Origin: an uncultured Trueperaceae bacterium
Lineage (GTDB): Bacteria; Deinococcota; Deinococci; Deinococcales; Trueperaceae
Reading direction: 5' to 3'
DNA: 48,401 nucleotides
Assembly (NCBI GenBank): GCA_913062675.1
Contig: CAJXWR010000005.1
Location: 1 to 48,401, forward strand
How positions within the stretch are numbered: the first letter of the stretch is position 1; every line of letters begins with the position of its first letter. Below the pieces are notes generated by a model. The model had not been told where the DNA came from, did not search any database, and saw only the letters and a list, made by a program, of their open reading frames with translations. Shown piece after piece: positions 7,208 to 15,867 of the stretch. The translations under genes and the position numbers were made by a program.

Positions 7208-8485
7208 CCCCGACGCTTGCGTCGAAGCCTCCATCTCAGCTCCAGAGCGAACCGTCGGTGGCCGCGCAAACCAAAAGGCGAATGAGGCGACCGCCCCGAA
7301 CACAGCAAGCGTGAAGAACGCCGGTTGATACGAACCCGTCAAATCGGCAAGGAACCCCGCGACGATCGGACCGGCAAGCTGACCCGCCATCAGAATCGTC
7401 ATCGTCACCCCCATGATCGACGCGAAGTACTTCGCCCCAAAGTAATCGGCACGCAGCGACGTCATGAGGGGACCCCGCACACCCCACGCGAAGCCATGCA
7501 ACGCGGCAAACGCAAAGCCGGTCCACAGGTTGGCCTCCAGTGCGAGGAGTGCGAACGCTGTGGCGTGCGTCCACATCGCGATCGTCGCCAACTTCCGCTT
7601 GTCGAACCGGTCCCCGATGGGTCCACCCACCAGCTGCCCCACGCCGGTGACGAGGGTCATCACCGTCACCACCCGCGCCGCACGCGCCAAGTCGAAACTG
7701 CCGCCCTCCACGAGCAGCGGCACGAGGTGCACGTTCACCGCATTCACGAGCACCAAGGCCGATGCGTGCCCCACGGCCAGCAACCAGAAGGCAGGGGTGC
7801 GTAAGGCAGCCGCAAGGGTGAGGCTCTCACCCGCCGGCGAATCTCCAGCCACCTTCGCTCGGGTTGCCCCAGGACCATCGGGCTCCTGGCCGTACGCCTC
7901 GGGCGGTTTGCGCATCAAGATGATGATGGGGACGAGCAGTACGGCAAGCAGCAGCGCCTCGGCGCGAAGCGTCGTACGCCACCCCCACGCCAGCACCGCA
8001 TCGGCGATGAGCGGGACGAACAGTCCGCCGATGCTCACCCCAAGCGTCATCAGTGCAATGGCGGTACTGCGCCTCGCCGCGAACCACGGCACGACCGCCG
8101 TCGTGATCGACAGGAACCCCGACATCGCGATGGCGAGACCCCACGCCGCCATGGCCAGGTAGAAGTGCACGATCGTCGTTGCGAACGACAGCGAAAGCAA
8201 AGCCACGATGAATCCTGCAAGGCCTGCCGCCACCACCCGACGCACGCCGACCCGGTCCAGTAGGCGACCAATCAGAATGGAGAGTGCGCCGCCCACGATC
8301 GTGGCGATTGCGAAGCCCGTCGACGTGGCCGTGCGGGACCAACCCAGGTCCTCGTTCCACGCCACGACGTACACGCCGAAACTCGCGAAGAACAGGGCCG
8401 TGTGCAACGTCTGCAACGTCGCACCCCCCACCACGGTGTCCCACCCCAGGAAACGACGCGTGGAAGAGGTCGCGCTGCGGCTCAC
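7205..8485 (-). CDS. MFS transporter
   Basis: Major facilitator superfamily permease, 426 residues, twelve hydrophobic segments with a longer central cytoplasmic loop (about 205-230) between the halves. The helix 2-3 loop reads GRLLDRVGVRRVVAAG, the classic MFS motif A (G-x-L-x-D-R-x-G-x-R-R), and the second half repeats it as GPIGDRFDKRKLA. The closest impression is the oxalate/formate- or monocarboxylate-type subgroup, but the substrate is not determinable. GTG start with GAGGTGA four bases upstream. It is followed by the MATE gene after 9 bases on the same strand, so they are likely one transcript. Confidence 0.85.
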   Translation of the reverse strand: MSRSATSSTRRFLGWDTVVGGATLQTLHTALFFASFGVYVVAWNEDLGWSRTATSTGFAIATIVGGALSILIGRLLDRVGVRRVVAAGLAGFIVALLSLSFATTIVHFYLAMAAWGLAIAMSGFLSITTAVVPWFAARRSTAIALMTLGVSIGGLFVPLIADAVLAWGWRTTLRAEALLLAVLLVPIIILMRKPPEAYGQEPDGPGATRAKVAGDSPAGESLTLAAALRTPAFWLLAVGHASALVLVNAVNVHLVPLLVEGGSFDLARAARVVTVMTLVTGVGQLVGGPIGDRFDKRKLATIAMWTHATAFALLALEANLWTGFAFAALHGFAWGVRGPLMTSLRADYFGAKYFASIMGVTMTILMAGQLAGPIVAGFLADLTGSYQPAFFTLAVFGAVASFAFWFARPPTVRSGAEMEASTQASG

Positions 8486-8551
8486 CCCGTCACCTCACGA
8501 TGCTGCACGATCCCTCCCGGCATTCGCGCAATGTACCCCGGTGGCGGTTCG

Positions 8552-9766
8552 CTATCCCTCGACCGTCTCGATCGTCACGGTCCCCTCGAGACTCCGGTGC
8601 ACGGGACAGCGATCGGCAATCTCGAGAATGCGCTTGCGTTGCTCGGCATCAAGATCACCCACGAGTTCGATGCGGCGCTCGAAGTGCGTGAAGACCTCCC
8701 CGTCGCGACGCTCGCTCTTGGACGTCACGTCACAGACGATGCGTTCGAGCGGCCATTCTTTCCGGTTGGCGTACATGCGGAGCGTGATGGTCGTGCAGGC
8801 GGCAAGCGCGCTGCGGAGCGCCTCGACCGGCGTGGGACCCGTATCCGTCCCGCCCGCCGTGAGGGGCTCATCGAAACGCATCGGGTGTCCCCCGGCGTAC
8901 GCGTCCGTGGCGTACCCCTCCTCCGTCACGGCGCGACTCAGACGCTCTTCGAGCCGGGGTTGACCCGACACGTTCGCCGTCACGTCCATCGTCCCGCCCG
9001 CCTGCTCGAGCAGGCTCGCCGCCCACGCGCCCAACACGTGACCGGCGAAGCGGGCGTCCGACTCCTTCACGAGCAGGTGATCGGCCTGGCCCAGCGACAC
9101 GTACGCCTTGCGCGGGTCACGCGCCGCCTGGAACAACGCCTCGGCATGCTTGACCGACACCACCGCATCGGTCACCGCGTGCAACGCGAGGAGCGGGAGT
9201 TTGAGTTCGCGCAGGCAGGCGAGGGGCGTACGCGCCTCGAGCTCGGAGAAGAACCGACCCGGCAGCGTGAAACTGCGGCCCGCAATCGTCGTCTCCACCG
9301 CTTCGTCGGCTCCGACCGTCGAAGGATCCACCGACACGAGATTCAACACGTGCGCGGGCTCGGACGGGGTCCCAATCGTCGCGAGTGCAACGAGGGAAGG
9401 TATCCGCTCCGCCGCGAGGATGGCAGCAAGGCCTCCCAACGAGTGCCCCACGAGGAGCGATGGTGCCACGTGGTGCTCGGCGAGCCACGCCGCTGCATCC
9501 TCGACGTCGTCCGCGTCCCCGCCCAGTCCTCCTTCGAGCGGCGTGCCGCCACTCTCCCCCATCCCCGTGAAGTCGAAGCGAAGGACGGCAAACCCGTGCT
9601 CCACGAGCGTTCGACTCAAGCGGACGAGACCCTTCAGATCCTTGCCGCAGGTGAAGCAGTGCGCGAGGAGTGCGGTTGCCCCGATCTTCCCGTCGTCGGG
9701 AAGGTCGAGGACGCCAGCGAGTGGCTGGCCTCTTCGGTTTTCGAACGTCACGTGTCGCGTAGCCAT
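8552..9766 (-). CDS. Bifunctional alpha/beta hydrolase - OsmC fusion protein
   Basis: 404 residues in two domains. Residues about 1-255 are an alpha/beta hydrolase with oxyanion region AHCFTCGKD, nucleophile elbow LVGHSLGG, acid in HAVTDAVVS and histidine in GQADHLL. Residues about 270-404 are an OsmC/Ohr domain with SALAACTTITLRMYA and EIADRCPVHRSLEG, holding the two redox cysteines used to reduce organic hydroperoxides. This fusion is an established family; it is thought to join ester or lipid hydrolysis to peroxide detoxification. I chose ATG 9766 (MATRHVTFENRRG); the upstream ATG 9784 adds an unlikely extension. No Shine-Dalgarno; GATACT six bases upstream is an imperfect leaderless -10. 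Divergent from the peptide-binding protein gene. Confidence 0.88.
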   Translation of the reverse strand: MATRHVTFENRRGQPLAGVLDLPDDGKIGATALLAHCFTCGKDLKGLVRLSRTLVEHGFAVLRFDFTGMGESGGTPLEGGLGGDADDVEDAAAWLAEHHVAPSLLVGHSLGGLAAILAAERIPSLVALATIGTPSEPAHVLNLVSVDPSTVGADEAVETTIAGRSFTLPGRFFSELEARTPLACLRELKLPLLALHAVTDAVVSVKHAEALFQAARDPRKAYVSLGQADHLLVKESDARFAGHVLGAWAASLLEQAGGTMDVTANVSGQPRLEERLSRAVTEEGYATDAYAGGHPMRFDEPLTAGGTDTGPTPVEALRSALAACTTITLRMYANRKEWPLERIVCDVTSKSERRDGEVFTHFERRIELVGDLDAEQRKRILEIADRCPVHRSLEGTVTIETVEG

Positions 9767-9772
9767 GTTTCT

Positions 9773-9778
9773 AGTATC
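9773..9778 (-). promoter_or_regulatory. Possible leaderless -10 of hydrolase-OsmC gene
   Basis: GATACT on the minus strand, six bases before ATG 9766, with no Shine-Dalgarno. It matches four of six positions of TATAAT but not strict TANNNT. Confidence 0.3.
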
Positions 9779-9863
9779 GCCCATGCGAACCGACACGTCG
9801 AAGCGTGGCACCGGATACCAAACCGAAGTCCAGAAGTGCTAAAGTTCACAGCCAAGAGGACGG

Positions 9864-9881
9864 TCGTGTCGCCCGACACGA
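9864..9881. promoter_or_regulatory. Inverted repeat between divergent genes, possible operator
   Basis: TCGTGTCG, two bases, CGACACGA: perfect 8-base arms. The half site CGACACG recurs at 9791-9797. It lies between the divergent hydrolase-OsmC and peptide-binding protein genes, about 20 bases downstream of a possible -10 (TAAAGT, 9840-9845) for the latter. It could bind a dimeric regulator or form a short 5' UTR hairpin. Confidence 0.4.
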
Positions 9882-9952
9882 ACGGACACGCACTTCGCAA
9901 AAAAGCGGTTCGTCGTGCCGTGCCTCTACACCCCCACGAGAAAGGGAGATTC

Positions 9953-11476
9953 ATGAACAGACTCGTACGTCTTCTCGTATCGCTCCTCGCCGTCGCCGCC
10001 ATGACGGCGTGGGCGTCGGCGCAAACGCTGGTCATCGCGCAAGGGACCGACGCGATCACCCTCGATCCGCACGACGTGACCGACTCGCCCACCGCCACGG
10101 TCACCAGCCACATCTACGAAACGCTGTTCGAACTCCAGCCCGACGGTACGATCGTTCCGCACCTCGCCGAGAGCTACGAGGTGTCGAGCGACTCGACCAC
10201 CTGGACGTTCAACATTCGTGAAGGCGTGACCTTCCACGACGGCACGCCCCTCACCGCCGAGATCGTCGCGGGCAGCATGGAGCGCTTCATCGATCCCGAT
10301 AACGCGTTCCGCTTCCGCTTCCTCCTCGACCGGATCACGGAGGTCTCCGTCGTCGGCCCGATGCAAGTCCAAGTGCAACTTGCAACGCCGTTCGCGCCCC
10401 TCCTCGCGCACCTGACGCACAACACCACGGCCATCGTACTTCCCGCCGCCGTGGAGGAGCTCGGTGAGGCGTTCGGCGAGAACCCCATCGGTACGGGTCC
10501 CTTCGCGTTCGAGTCTTGGGACCGCGGTTCCCGCGTGAACCTCGTCACCAACGAGAACTACTGGGGTGACGTGCCCGCCATCGACGGCGTTTCGTTCCTC
10601 GCCGTTCCGGAGAACACGACCCGCATGGCGCTCGTCGAGTCCGGTGAAGCACACGTCGCCGTGCGCGTGCCCCCGCAGGACATCCAGCGCCTCGACGCGC
10701 TCGACACCGTGACCGTCGAGAACGTCTCGAGCCTCCGCACGATCTACATCTACTTCAACCACACCCTCGAGCCGTTCACCGACCCGCGCGTCCGTCAAGC
10801 GTTCAACTACGCGGTGAACAAGCAGGACATCGCCGACTTCGTGCTCGGTGGCGCCGTGCGCCCCAGCGATGCGGCCATCGCCCCCGGCATCTTCGGTTAC
10901 ACCGACGTGGGTGGCTACCCCTACGATCCCGAGCGTGCGCGTGAACTGCTCGCCGAGGCGGGTTACCCCGACGGCTTCAGCACCACGCTGTACAGCCCCT
11001 CGGGCCGCTACCTGCAGGACATCCAAATCACGGAAGCCGTGCAGAGCCAGCTCGCCGAGGTCGGCATCGACGCCACCATCGAAACGCTCGAGTGGGGCGC
11101 TTACCTCGAACTCACCCGCCAACCGGCCGGCGAGAACGAAGTGCCCGTCGCCATGCTCGGTTGGGGCACCGTCACCGGTGACGCCGACTACGGCCTGTAC
11201 GCGCTGTTCCACACGAGCCAGCACGTGCCCGACGGCTCCAACCGCTCCTTCTACAGCAATGCGCTGGTCGATGACCTCCTCGACGAGGCGCGCGTGAATA
11301 CGAACCCCGCCGAGCGGGAAGCGCTGTACGAGGACGCGCTGCGCATCATCAACGAAGACGCGCCGTGGCTGTTCCTCCACAGCGAGACGCAGCTCGTCGC
11401 CGTCAACGACGCCGTGAGCGGCCTGGTCATCCACCCCACCGAGCGGGTGCTGGCCTGGAACGTTACGGTCGAGTAA
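9953..11476 (+). CDS. Peptide/nickel-type ABC transporter substrate-binding protein
   Basis: Extracytoplasmic solute-binding protein, cluster C (SBP_bac_5), 507 residues, usual length. Residues 1-23 form a Sec signal peptide (basic MNRLVR, hydrophobic core, ASA before QT); no lipobox cysteine follows, so it is probably secreted to the periplasm. Family phrases: ITLDPHDVTDSPTATVTSHIYETLF, given here only by position (about 37-61), LAESYEVSSDSTTWTFNIREG, DGTPLTAEIV, NPIGTGPF and DPRVRQAFNYAVNK. It captures peptides or a similar solute and hands it to the downstream permeases. ATG 9953 is chosen because AAGGGAG precedes it by 6 bases; the reading frame is open much further upstream, but that region is antisense to the hydrolase gene. 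A strong terminator follows. Confidence 0.9.
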   Translation: MNRLVRLLVSLLAVAAMTAWASAQTLVIAQGTDAITLDPHDVTDSPTATVTSHIYETLFELQPDGTIVPHLAESYEVSSDSTTWTFNIREGVTFHDGTPLTAEIVAGSMERFIDPDNAFRFRFLLDRITEVSVVGPMQVQVQLATPFAPLLAHLTHNTTAIVLPAAVEELGEAFGENPIGTGPFAFESWDRGSRVNLVTNENYWGDVPAIDGVSFLAVPENTTRMALVESGEAHVAVRVPPQDIQRLDALDTVTVENVSSLRTIYIYFNHTLEPFTDPRVRQAFNYAVNKQDIADFVLGGAVRPSDAAIAPGIFGYTDVGGYPYDPERARELLAEAGYPDGFSTTLYSPSGRYLQDIQITEAVQSQLAEVGIDATIETLEWGAYLELTRQPAGENEVPVAMLGWGTVTGDADYGLYALFHTSQHVPDGSNRSFYSNALVDDLLDEARVNTNPAEREALYEDALRIINEDAPWLFLHSETQLVAVNDAVSGLVIHPTERVLAWNVTVE

Positions 11477-11486
11477 TCCGACACAA

Positions 11487-11529
11487 CTGGGGGACCGCCA
11501 CGACGCGGTCCCCCAGACCCTATTTTTTT
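11487..11529 (+). terminator. Rho-independent terminator after binding-protein gene
   Basis: Perfect 12-bp stem CTGGGGGACCGC / GCGGTCCCCCAG with loop CACGAC, followed by ACCCTA and seven T residues (11523-11529). It lies between the binding-protein and permease genes, an arrangement that gives excess binding protein over membrane subunits. Confidence 0.92.
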
Positions 11530-11574
11530 GCGGGTTCGACGTATGACCCGCCTCGCTCCAGGTAAAGGAATCCG

Positions 11575-12495
11575 GTGTTCGAATATACGGTTCGTCGCAT
11601 TCTCGTCGCCCTCCCCGCAATTCTCGGCGTCATCGTGGTCGTGTTCCTCATGGTCCGCCTCGCGCCCGGCGACCCTGCCCTTCTCCTCGCCGGCGAGTTC
11701 GCCGACCAGGAAACGATCGAACGCGTCCGAGAACGCTTCGGTCTCGACAAGTCCCTCCCCGAACAGTTTGCAGCCTTCGTCGGCAACCTTGCGCAGGGTG
11801 ACCTCGGTCGCTCCACGCGCACGAACCGGCTCGTCACCGACGACCTGCGTACCTTCTTCCCCAACACCCTCGAACTCGCGCTTGCCGGCATCACCGTCGC
11901 CTTCCTGATTGGCATTCCCGCGGGCGTCATCTCCGCGATACGGCGCAACAGTTGGGTGGATGCAGTCGTGACGTTCATCGCGCTGCTCGGGGTGTCCATG
12001 CCCGTGTTCTGGTTCGGCCTGCTCGCCATCCTGTTCTTCAGCGTCGATCTGGGGTGGTTCCCCGTCGCGGGGCGCGGCACCTTCTCGCACCTCGTCCTCC
12101 CCGCCATCACGCTTGGCGTGTCCAGTACCGCCATCATCACCCGCATGACGCGCTCCTCGATGCTCGAAGTGCTCGACCAGGACTTCGTTCGAACCGCCCG
12201 CGCCAAAGGCGTGCTCAACCGCTCGTTGATCATCAAGCACGCACTCCGGAATGCCCTCGTGCCGGTCATCACCGTCGCCGGTCTCGAATTCGGTCGCCTG
12301 CTTGCAGGTGCCGTCCTCACCGAAACCGTCTTCACCTGGCCCGGCATCGGTCGCCTGCTCGTCGACTCGATCCTGGCTCGCGACTACCCGGTCGTGCAGG
12401 GCGCCGTCATGCTGATCGCCGTCTCGTTCATTCTCGTCAACCTCGTCGTGGATCTCGTCTACGGCGTCATCGATCCGAGGATCCGTTATGACTGA
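11575..12495 (+). CDS. ABC transporter permease, DppB/OppB type
   Basis: First membrane subunit of the peptide-type importer, 306 residues, six membrane segments, normal length. Signature features: N-terminal VRRILVALPAILGVIVVVF, the phrase RLAPGDPALLL, and the EAA loop DQDFVRTARAKGV in the last third (about 200-212), the ATPase docking site. GTG start preceded by AAAGGA. Its last 8 bases overlap the second permease gene (ATGACTGA), so both are translationally coupled. They must pair with ATPase subunits, but none are encoded in the window, and downstream genes are on the other strand. Confidence 0.92.
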   Translation: MFEYTVRRILVALPAILGVIVVVFLMVRLAPGDPALLLAGEFADQETIERVRERFGLDKSLPEQFAAFVGNLAQGDLGRSTRTNRLVTDDLRTFFPNTLELALAGITVAFLIGIPAGVISAIRRNSWVDAVVTFIALLGVSMPVFWFGLLAILFFSVDLGWFPVAGRGTFSHLVLPAITLGVSSTAIITRMTRSSMLEVLDQDFVRTARAKGVLNRSLIIKHALRNALVPVITVAGLEFGRLLAGAVLTETVFTWPGIGRLLVDSILARDYPVVQGAVMLIAVSFILVNLVVDLVYGVIDPRIRYD

Positions 12496-13573
12496 ACCAG
12501 TCACCCCCAACGCCCAAAGCGGTGCCCAGGCGGCCGCACCCAAGCGCAAACGCGCACGCTGGCAACGGCGTCTTCTCGCCAACCCGCTGGCCCGCTTCGG
12601 CTTCACGATCATCGCCTTCTTCTTGATCATCGTGACCTTCGCCCCGTTCATCGCGCCGTACCCCCCGACCGACCAGAGCTTGCGGACCACGTACCTCCCG
12701 CCCGGCGTCGGCGTCCACGCGCGCGGACCCGAGGGGCAACTCGGGATTTGGGTGTCCCCCGCCACGCGCACCCCCATCGGGGGCGTGCAGGTCGATGATT
12801 CCGAGCGCTACCCGGTACGCCTGTTCGTGCGCGGCGAACCGTACGAGTGGTTCGGCGGGTTGATCAAGGCCGACTTCCGCCTTTACGGCGTCGACGGTCC
12901 CGTCCGTTTCCACCTACTCGGGACCGACGAGCAGGGACGCGACGTCCTCTCACGCCTCGTGCACGGCGCTTGGATCTCGCTCTTCATTGGCCTGATCAGC
13001 GTGACGATCGGTGTCGGGGTGGGCGTTCCGGTGGGAGCCATTTCCGGGTTCCTGGGGGGTACGACCGACATCGTCGTGCAACGCATCGTCGACATCCTCC
13101 TCGCCTTCCCCGGCATTCTCCTCGCCATCGTTCTCGTCGCCACCTTCGGCACGGGTCTCGGCAACGTGATGATTGCCGTGGGCATCGCCTCGATTCCCGT
13201 CTATGCGCGCATCGTGCGCGGCAGCGTCCTATCGGTGAAGAACCGTGAGTACGTGGAGGCGGCGCGCGCCATGGGTCGGCGTGGCATGCCGATCCTGTTC
13301 CGGCACGTGATTCCCAACTCGCTGGCGCCCATCATCGTGCAATCGAGCCTGCAAATGGCGATTGCCATCCTGTTCGCTGCGGGCCTCGGCTTCCTCGGCC
13401 TGGGTGCCCGCCCCCCACAACCCGAGTGGGGCCTCATGCTGGCGCGGGGTCGGGAGTATCTCGCCGTCGCACCGCACGTGGCGACCTTCCCCGGTCTCGC
13501 CATCGTGCTCGTCGTGCTTGGCTTCAACTTGGTGGGCGACGCCCTGCGCGACGCGCTCGACCCGCGCGGCTAG
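12488..13573 (+). CDS. ABC transporter permease, DppC/OppC type, with enlarged first loop
   Basis: Second permease subunit, 361 residues, about 60 more than the usual 290-305. Basic cytoplasmic N terminus (PKRKRARWQRRLLANPLARF), membrane segment 1 at about 38-58, then an enlarged extracytoplasmic loop (about 59-150) ending in the standard HLLGTDEQGRDVLSRLVHGA, then five membrane segments with EAA loop NREYVEAARAMGRRG. The extra loop includes VRLFVRGEPYEWFGGL, which I believe occurs in a subset of peptide/alpha-galactoside permeases. ATG overlaps the previous gene. Followed by a bidirectional-looking hairpin. Confidence 0.9.
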   Translation: MTEPVTPNAQSGAQAAAPKRKRARWQRRLLANPLARFGFTIIAFFLIIVTFAPFIAPYPPTDQSLRTTYLPPGVGVHARGPEGQLGIWVSPATRTPIGGVQVDDSERYPVRLFVRGEPYEWFGGLIKADFRLYGVDGPVRFHLLGTDEQGRDVLSRLVHGAWISLFIGLISVTIGVGVGVPVGAISGFLGGTTDIVVQRIVDILLAFPGILLAIVLVATFGTGLGNVMIAVGIASIPVYARIVRGSVLSVKNREYVEAARAMGRRGMPILFRHVIPNSLAPIIVQSSLQMAIAILFAAGLGFLGLGARPPQPEWGLMLARGREYLAVAPHVATFPGLAIVLVVLGFNLVGDALRDALDPRG

Positions 13574-13597
13574 CCGCCCGCCCTCACCTCGAGAGAA

Positions 13598-13627
13598 CGC
13601 CCGTGCAGCCGATTGGCCGCACGGGCG
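13598..13627. terminator. Hairpin between convergent genes
   Basis: Stem CGCCCGTGC / GCACGGGCG (9 bp) with an inner GCC-GATT-GGC stem-loop. It lies 25 bases after the dppC-like stop and about 34 bases after the convergent aminotransferase stop. Flanking T runs are weak (CATTCCTTT on the plus strand, CGTTCTCT on the minus), so it is probably a shared, moderate terminator. Confidence 0.7.
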
Positions 13628-13660
13628 CATTCCTTTGGAGCCGTCTCTTCGGTCGCGAGC

Positions 13661-14812
13661 TCAGCCCAGCAGCTTGCCGATGCGGTCGAGCGCCGTGCGA
13701 ACGTTCTCGGTGCTCGTCGCGTAGCTAAAGCGCGCGAAGCCGGGCGCCGCGAAGTCCGTGCCGGGCACGACGGCGACGTGCGCCTCCTCGAGCAAACGCA
13801 AGGCCGCCTTCCCCTCATCGGGATCGATGGACGTCAGGTCCGCCATGGCGTAGAACGCGCCGTGCGGCATGGCCGTCGGGAGTCCGAGTGCGTTCAGGCC
13901 CTCCACGAGAATGGCGCGCCGCTCCATGTACGCCTCGCGCGTCATGGCCTGGAACGCCGCCGTCTTCTCCACCTCGTTGAGCGCAGCGACGGTGGCGTGT
14001 TGCGCAAGCGCGTTCGCGCCGCTCGTGACCTGACCCTGCAGGCGCGTCATGGCCTTGATGAGGGGCTGCGGTCCAACACCCCAGCCAATCCGCCAACCCG
14101 TGAGCGCGTACCCCTTCGACGCGCCGTGCACCGTGAGGGTGCCCTCGGGGTAGAGCGGTTGCATGGCGGTGAACTCGCCCTCGTAGATGAGGTGCTCGTA
14201 CAGGTCGTCGGTGATGAGCCACACGCCGTGCTTCCGGGCCATCTCAGCGAAGGTGCGCATGACCTCGGGGGGGTACACCGCCCCGGTCGGGTTGCTGGGG
14301 CTGTTGACGATCAACACGCGCGTCTTGTTCGTGAAGGCGGCTTCCACCGCGGCCGGGTCGGGTACGAACCCGTCCTCGGCACGCGCCTCCACGGAAACGA
14401 CGACACCACCCGCGATTTCCACCTGGGCGGGGTAGGACACCCAGTAGGGGGCGATGAGGATGACCTCGTCGCCGGGATCAATCATCGCTTGGATGGCGTT
14501 GTAGAGCACCTGCTTACCGCCGGTCCCCACGATCACCTGGTTCGGTTCGGCGGTCCAGCCGTTCTCGCGCTCGTGCTTTGCACAGATCGCTTGCCGCAGG
14601 TCCATCGACCCTTCGGCGGGCGTGTACTTCGTGATGCCCTTGTCGATGGCGTCGCGTGCAGCGTCGAAGACGTGTTCGGGAGGCTGGAAGTCGGGTTCGC
14701 CGGCGGTCATGGCGATCACGTCCACCCCTGAGCGCTTCATCTCCGTGGCCTTGGTGTTGAACGCGACGGTGGATGATGCGCGAACGCTCTGGATACGGTC
14801 GGACAGCCTCAT
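13661..14812 (-). CDS. Class I PLP-dependent aminotransferase (aspartate type)
   Basis: Cytosolic fold-type I aminotransferase, 383 residues, close to Thermus/Bacillus aspartate aminotransferase of subgroup Ib. Visible: N-terminal RIQSVRASSTVAFNTKA, substrate phrase MTAGEPDFQPPEHV, the dimer phrase GITKYTPAEGSMDLRQAI, NSPSNPTGAVY (PLP-ring binding Asn), ITDDLYEHL (Asp for the PLP nitrogen), VHGASKGYALTGWRIGW with the Schiff-base lysine, and ARFSYATS with the substrate-carboxylate arginine. Reaction: aspartate + 2-oxoglutarate to oxaloacetate + glutamate; some Ib members also use prephenate. ATG preceded by GGAGGAGG. It follows ndk by 39 bases on the same strand. Confidence 0.9.
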   Translation of the reverse strand: MRLSDRIQSVRASSTVAFNTKATEMKRSGVDVIAMTAGEPDFQPPEHVFDAARDAIDKGITKYTPAEGSMDLRQAICAKHERENGWTAEPNQVIVGTGGKQVLYNAIQAMIDPGDEVILIAPYWVSYPAQVEIAGGVVVSVEARAEDGFVPDPAAVEAAFTNKTRVLIVNSPSNPTGAVYPPEVMRTFAEMARKHGVWLITDDLYEHLIYEGEFTAMQPLYPEGTLTVHGASKGYALTGWRIGWGVGPQPLIKAMTRLQGQVTSGANALAQHATVAALNEVEKTAAFQAMTREAYMERRAILVEGLNALGLPTAMPHGAFYAMADLTSIDPDEGKAALRLLEEAHVAVVPGTDFAAPGFARFSYATSTENVRTALDRIGKLLG

Positions 14813-14851
14813 GACGCCTCCTCCGGCGGGCGGGCAAGCGCCCGCATGGGG

Positions 14852-15262
14852 TTACAACTCGGGGAAGAAAATGCCGATTTCGCGCACCGCGGTCTCGGGT
14901 GCGTCGGAACCGTGCGCGACGTTCTCGTCGATGGTTGTGGCGAAGTCACCACGAACCGTGCCGGGGGCGGCGTCCGCGGGATTGGTGGCGCCCATCATGC
15001 CGCGCCAGCCGGCGATGGCGTTCTCGCCCTCGAGCACCATGGCGACGACGGGTCCGCTGGTGATGAAGTCGACGAGGCCGCCGAAGAACGGCTTGCCCGC
15101 ATGCTCACCGTAGTGCTTCTCGGCGGTTTCGCGGGGGATCGTCATCTTCTTGAGGGCGACGATGTCGTACCCCTTGGCTTCGATGCGGCTGATGAGTTCT
15201 CCGACGAGGTGACGGCGAACGCCGTCGGGTTTGATCATGGCGAAAGTGCGTTCGATGCTCAT
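14852..15262 (-). CDS. ndk: Nucleoside diphosphate kinase
   Basis: 136 residues, typical for NDPK. Transfers the gamma phosphate of ATP to NDPs through a phosphohistidine. Visible: [14 protein letters not shown] at the start, [22 protein letters not shown] in the middle (given by its flanks PFFGG ... VLEG), [21 protein letters not shown] and the active-site [13 protein letters not shown], whose histidine is the phosphorylated one. It ends in EIGIFFPEL, usual for short NDPKs. There is no Shine-Dalgarno; TAGATT lies exactly 7 bases before the ATG, a clear leaderless -10. It precedes the aminotransferase on the same strand. Confidence 0.96.
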   Translation of the reverse strand: MSIERTFAMIKPDGVRRHLVGELISRIEAKGYDIVALKKMTIPRETAEKHYGEHAGKPFFGGLVDFITSGPVVAMVLEGENAIAGWRGMMGATNPADAAPGTVRGDFATTIDENVAHGSDAPETAVREIGIFFPEL

Positions 15263-15269
15263 GACGCGG

Positions 15270-15275
15270 AATCTA
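15270..15275 (-). promoter_or_regulatory. Leaderless -10 element of ndk
   Basis: TAGATT on the minus strand, seven bases before ATG 15262; the seven bases (CCGCGTC) contain no ribosome site. A TSS at the A of ATG is expected. Confidence 0.6.
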
Positions 15276-15323
15276 CCACGGTTGCGAGGGACGATTCTCC
15301 CTGCCGCAAAGGGTGACGGCGTG

Positions 15324-15854
15324 TTACCCGTCGAGGATGGTGCCGAGCTGCTCGAGGTGGTTCAGGTCATGCCCGGCGAGGAAGCGCACGAAATCGTCGA
15401 CCGTCTCCTCGGCATCCCGTTCGGGGTGGTAGTACCGCGCGAGCCAACCGGCGAGGTCGAGCCGGGCGAGCCACGCGAGATTCCAGGCACGCAGAGAGGA
15501 AAAGGCGGCGACGGCGAGCGCCGGGTCCATGCGTTCATAGTGCCGCGCCCAGGCATCCTGGTCGTAGGGCTGCACGATGTGCGGTGGAAGCGGCGCGTCG
15601 GCATCGTCGAGCGGGTGTCGCTCGACCTCGGCGGTGGCGACGGTTTGGCGGGCGCGAAAGGCGAAGCCAACCTCCTGGTCGGCTAAGTGCGCGAGGATGG
15701 CGCGCCCGGTCCAACCACCCTCACGCCAGGCCTCATCGGGATCGAAGCGCGGATCGTCGAGGATGGCCTGCAGGTGGGTGGGCGTTTCGCGGAGGACGTC
15801 GAGCGGGTCGCGCTCACCGAGCAGACCGCGCAGTCGCGTGAGATAGGCGTCCAT
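15324..15854 (-). CDS. DinB-like four-helix protein
   Basis: 176 residues, DinB/YfiT-type four-helix bundle length. The pattern [23 protein letters not shown] (by its key part: W-T-x-x-x-I-L-A-H-L-A-D-x-E) and the C-terminal [16 protein letters not shown] contain the two spaced histidine motifs that bind a metal in this superfamily. DinB-like enzymes are metal-dependent thiol transferases or are of unknown role, and are abundant in Deinococcus. I start at ATG 15854 ([10 protein letters not shown]); the longer upstream reading is Arg/Ala/Ser-rich and not protein-like. No Shine-Dalgarno; TAGCCT stands 7 bases upstream. It is 61 bases upstream of ndk on the same strand. Confidence 0.78.
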   Translation of the reverse strand: MDAYLTRLRGLLGERDPLDVLRETPTHLQAILDDPRFDPDEAWREGGWTGRAILAHLADQEVGFAFRARQTVATAEVERHPLDDADAPLPPHIVQPYDQDAWARHYERMDPALAVAAFSSLRAWNLAWLARLDLAGWLARYYHPERDAEETVDDFVRFLAGHDLNHLEQLGTILDG

Positions 15855-15861
15855 GGCGGGG

Positions 15862-15867
15862 AGGCTA
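15862..15867 (-). promoter_or_regulatory. Leaderless -10 element of DinB-like gene
   Basis: TAGCCT on the minus strand, seven bases before ATG 15854, same geometry as at ndk. No Shine-Dalgarno in between. Confidence 0.55.

Noticed and set aside
8402-9952. Long N-terminal extension of the peptide-binding protein
   Set aside because: Antisense to the hydrolase-OsmC gene, while ATG 9953 has a Shine-Dalgarno and a signal peptide directly after it.
9926-11620. 564-codon open frame on the minus strand
   Set aside because: Antisense to the peptide-binding protein and spans its terminator; no recognisable motif.
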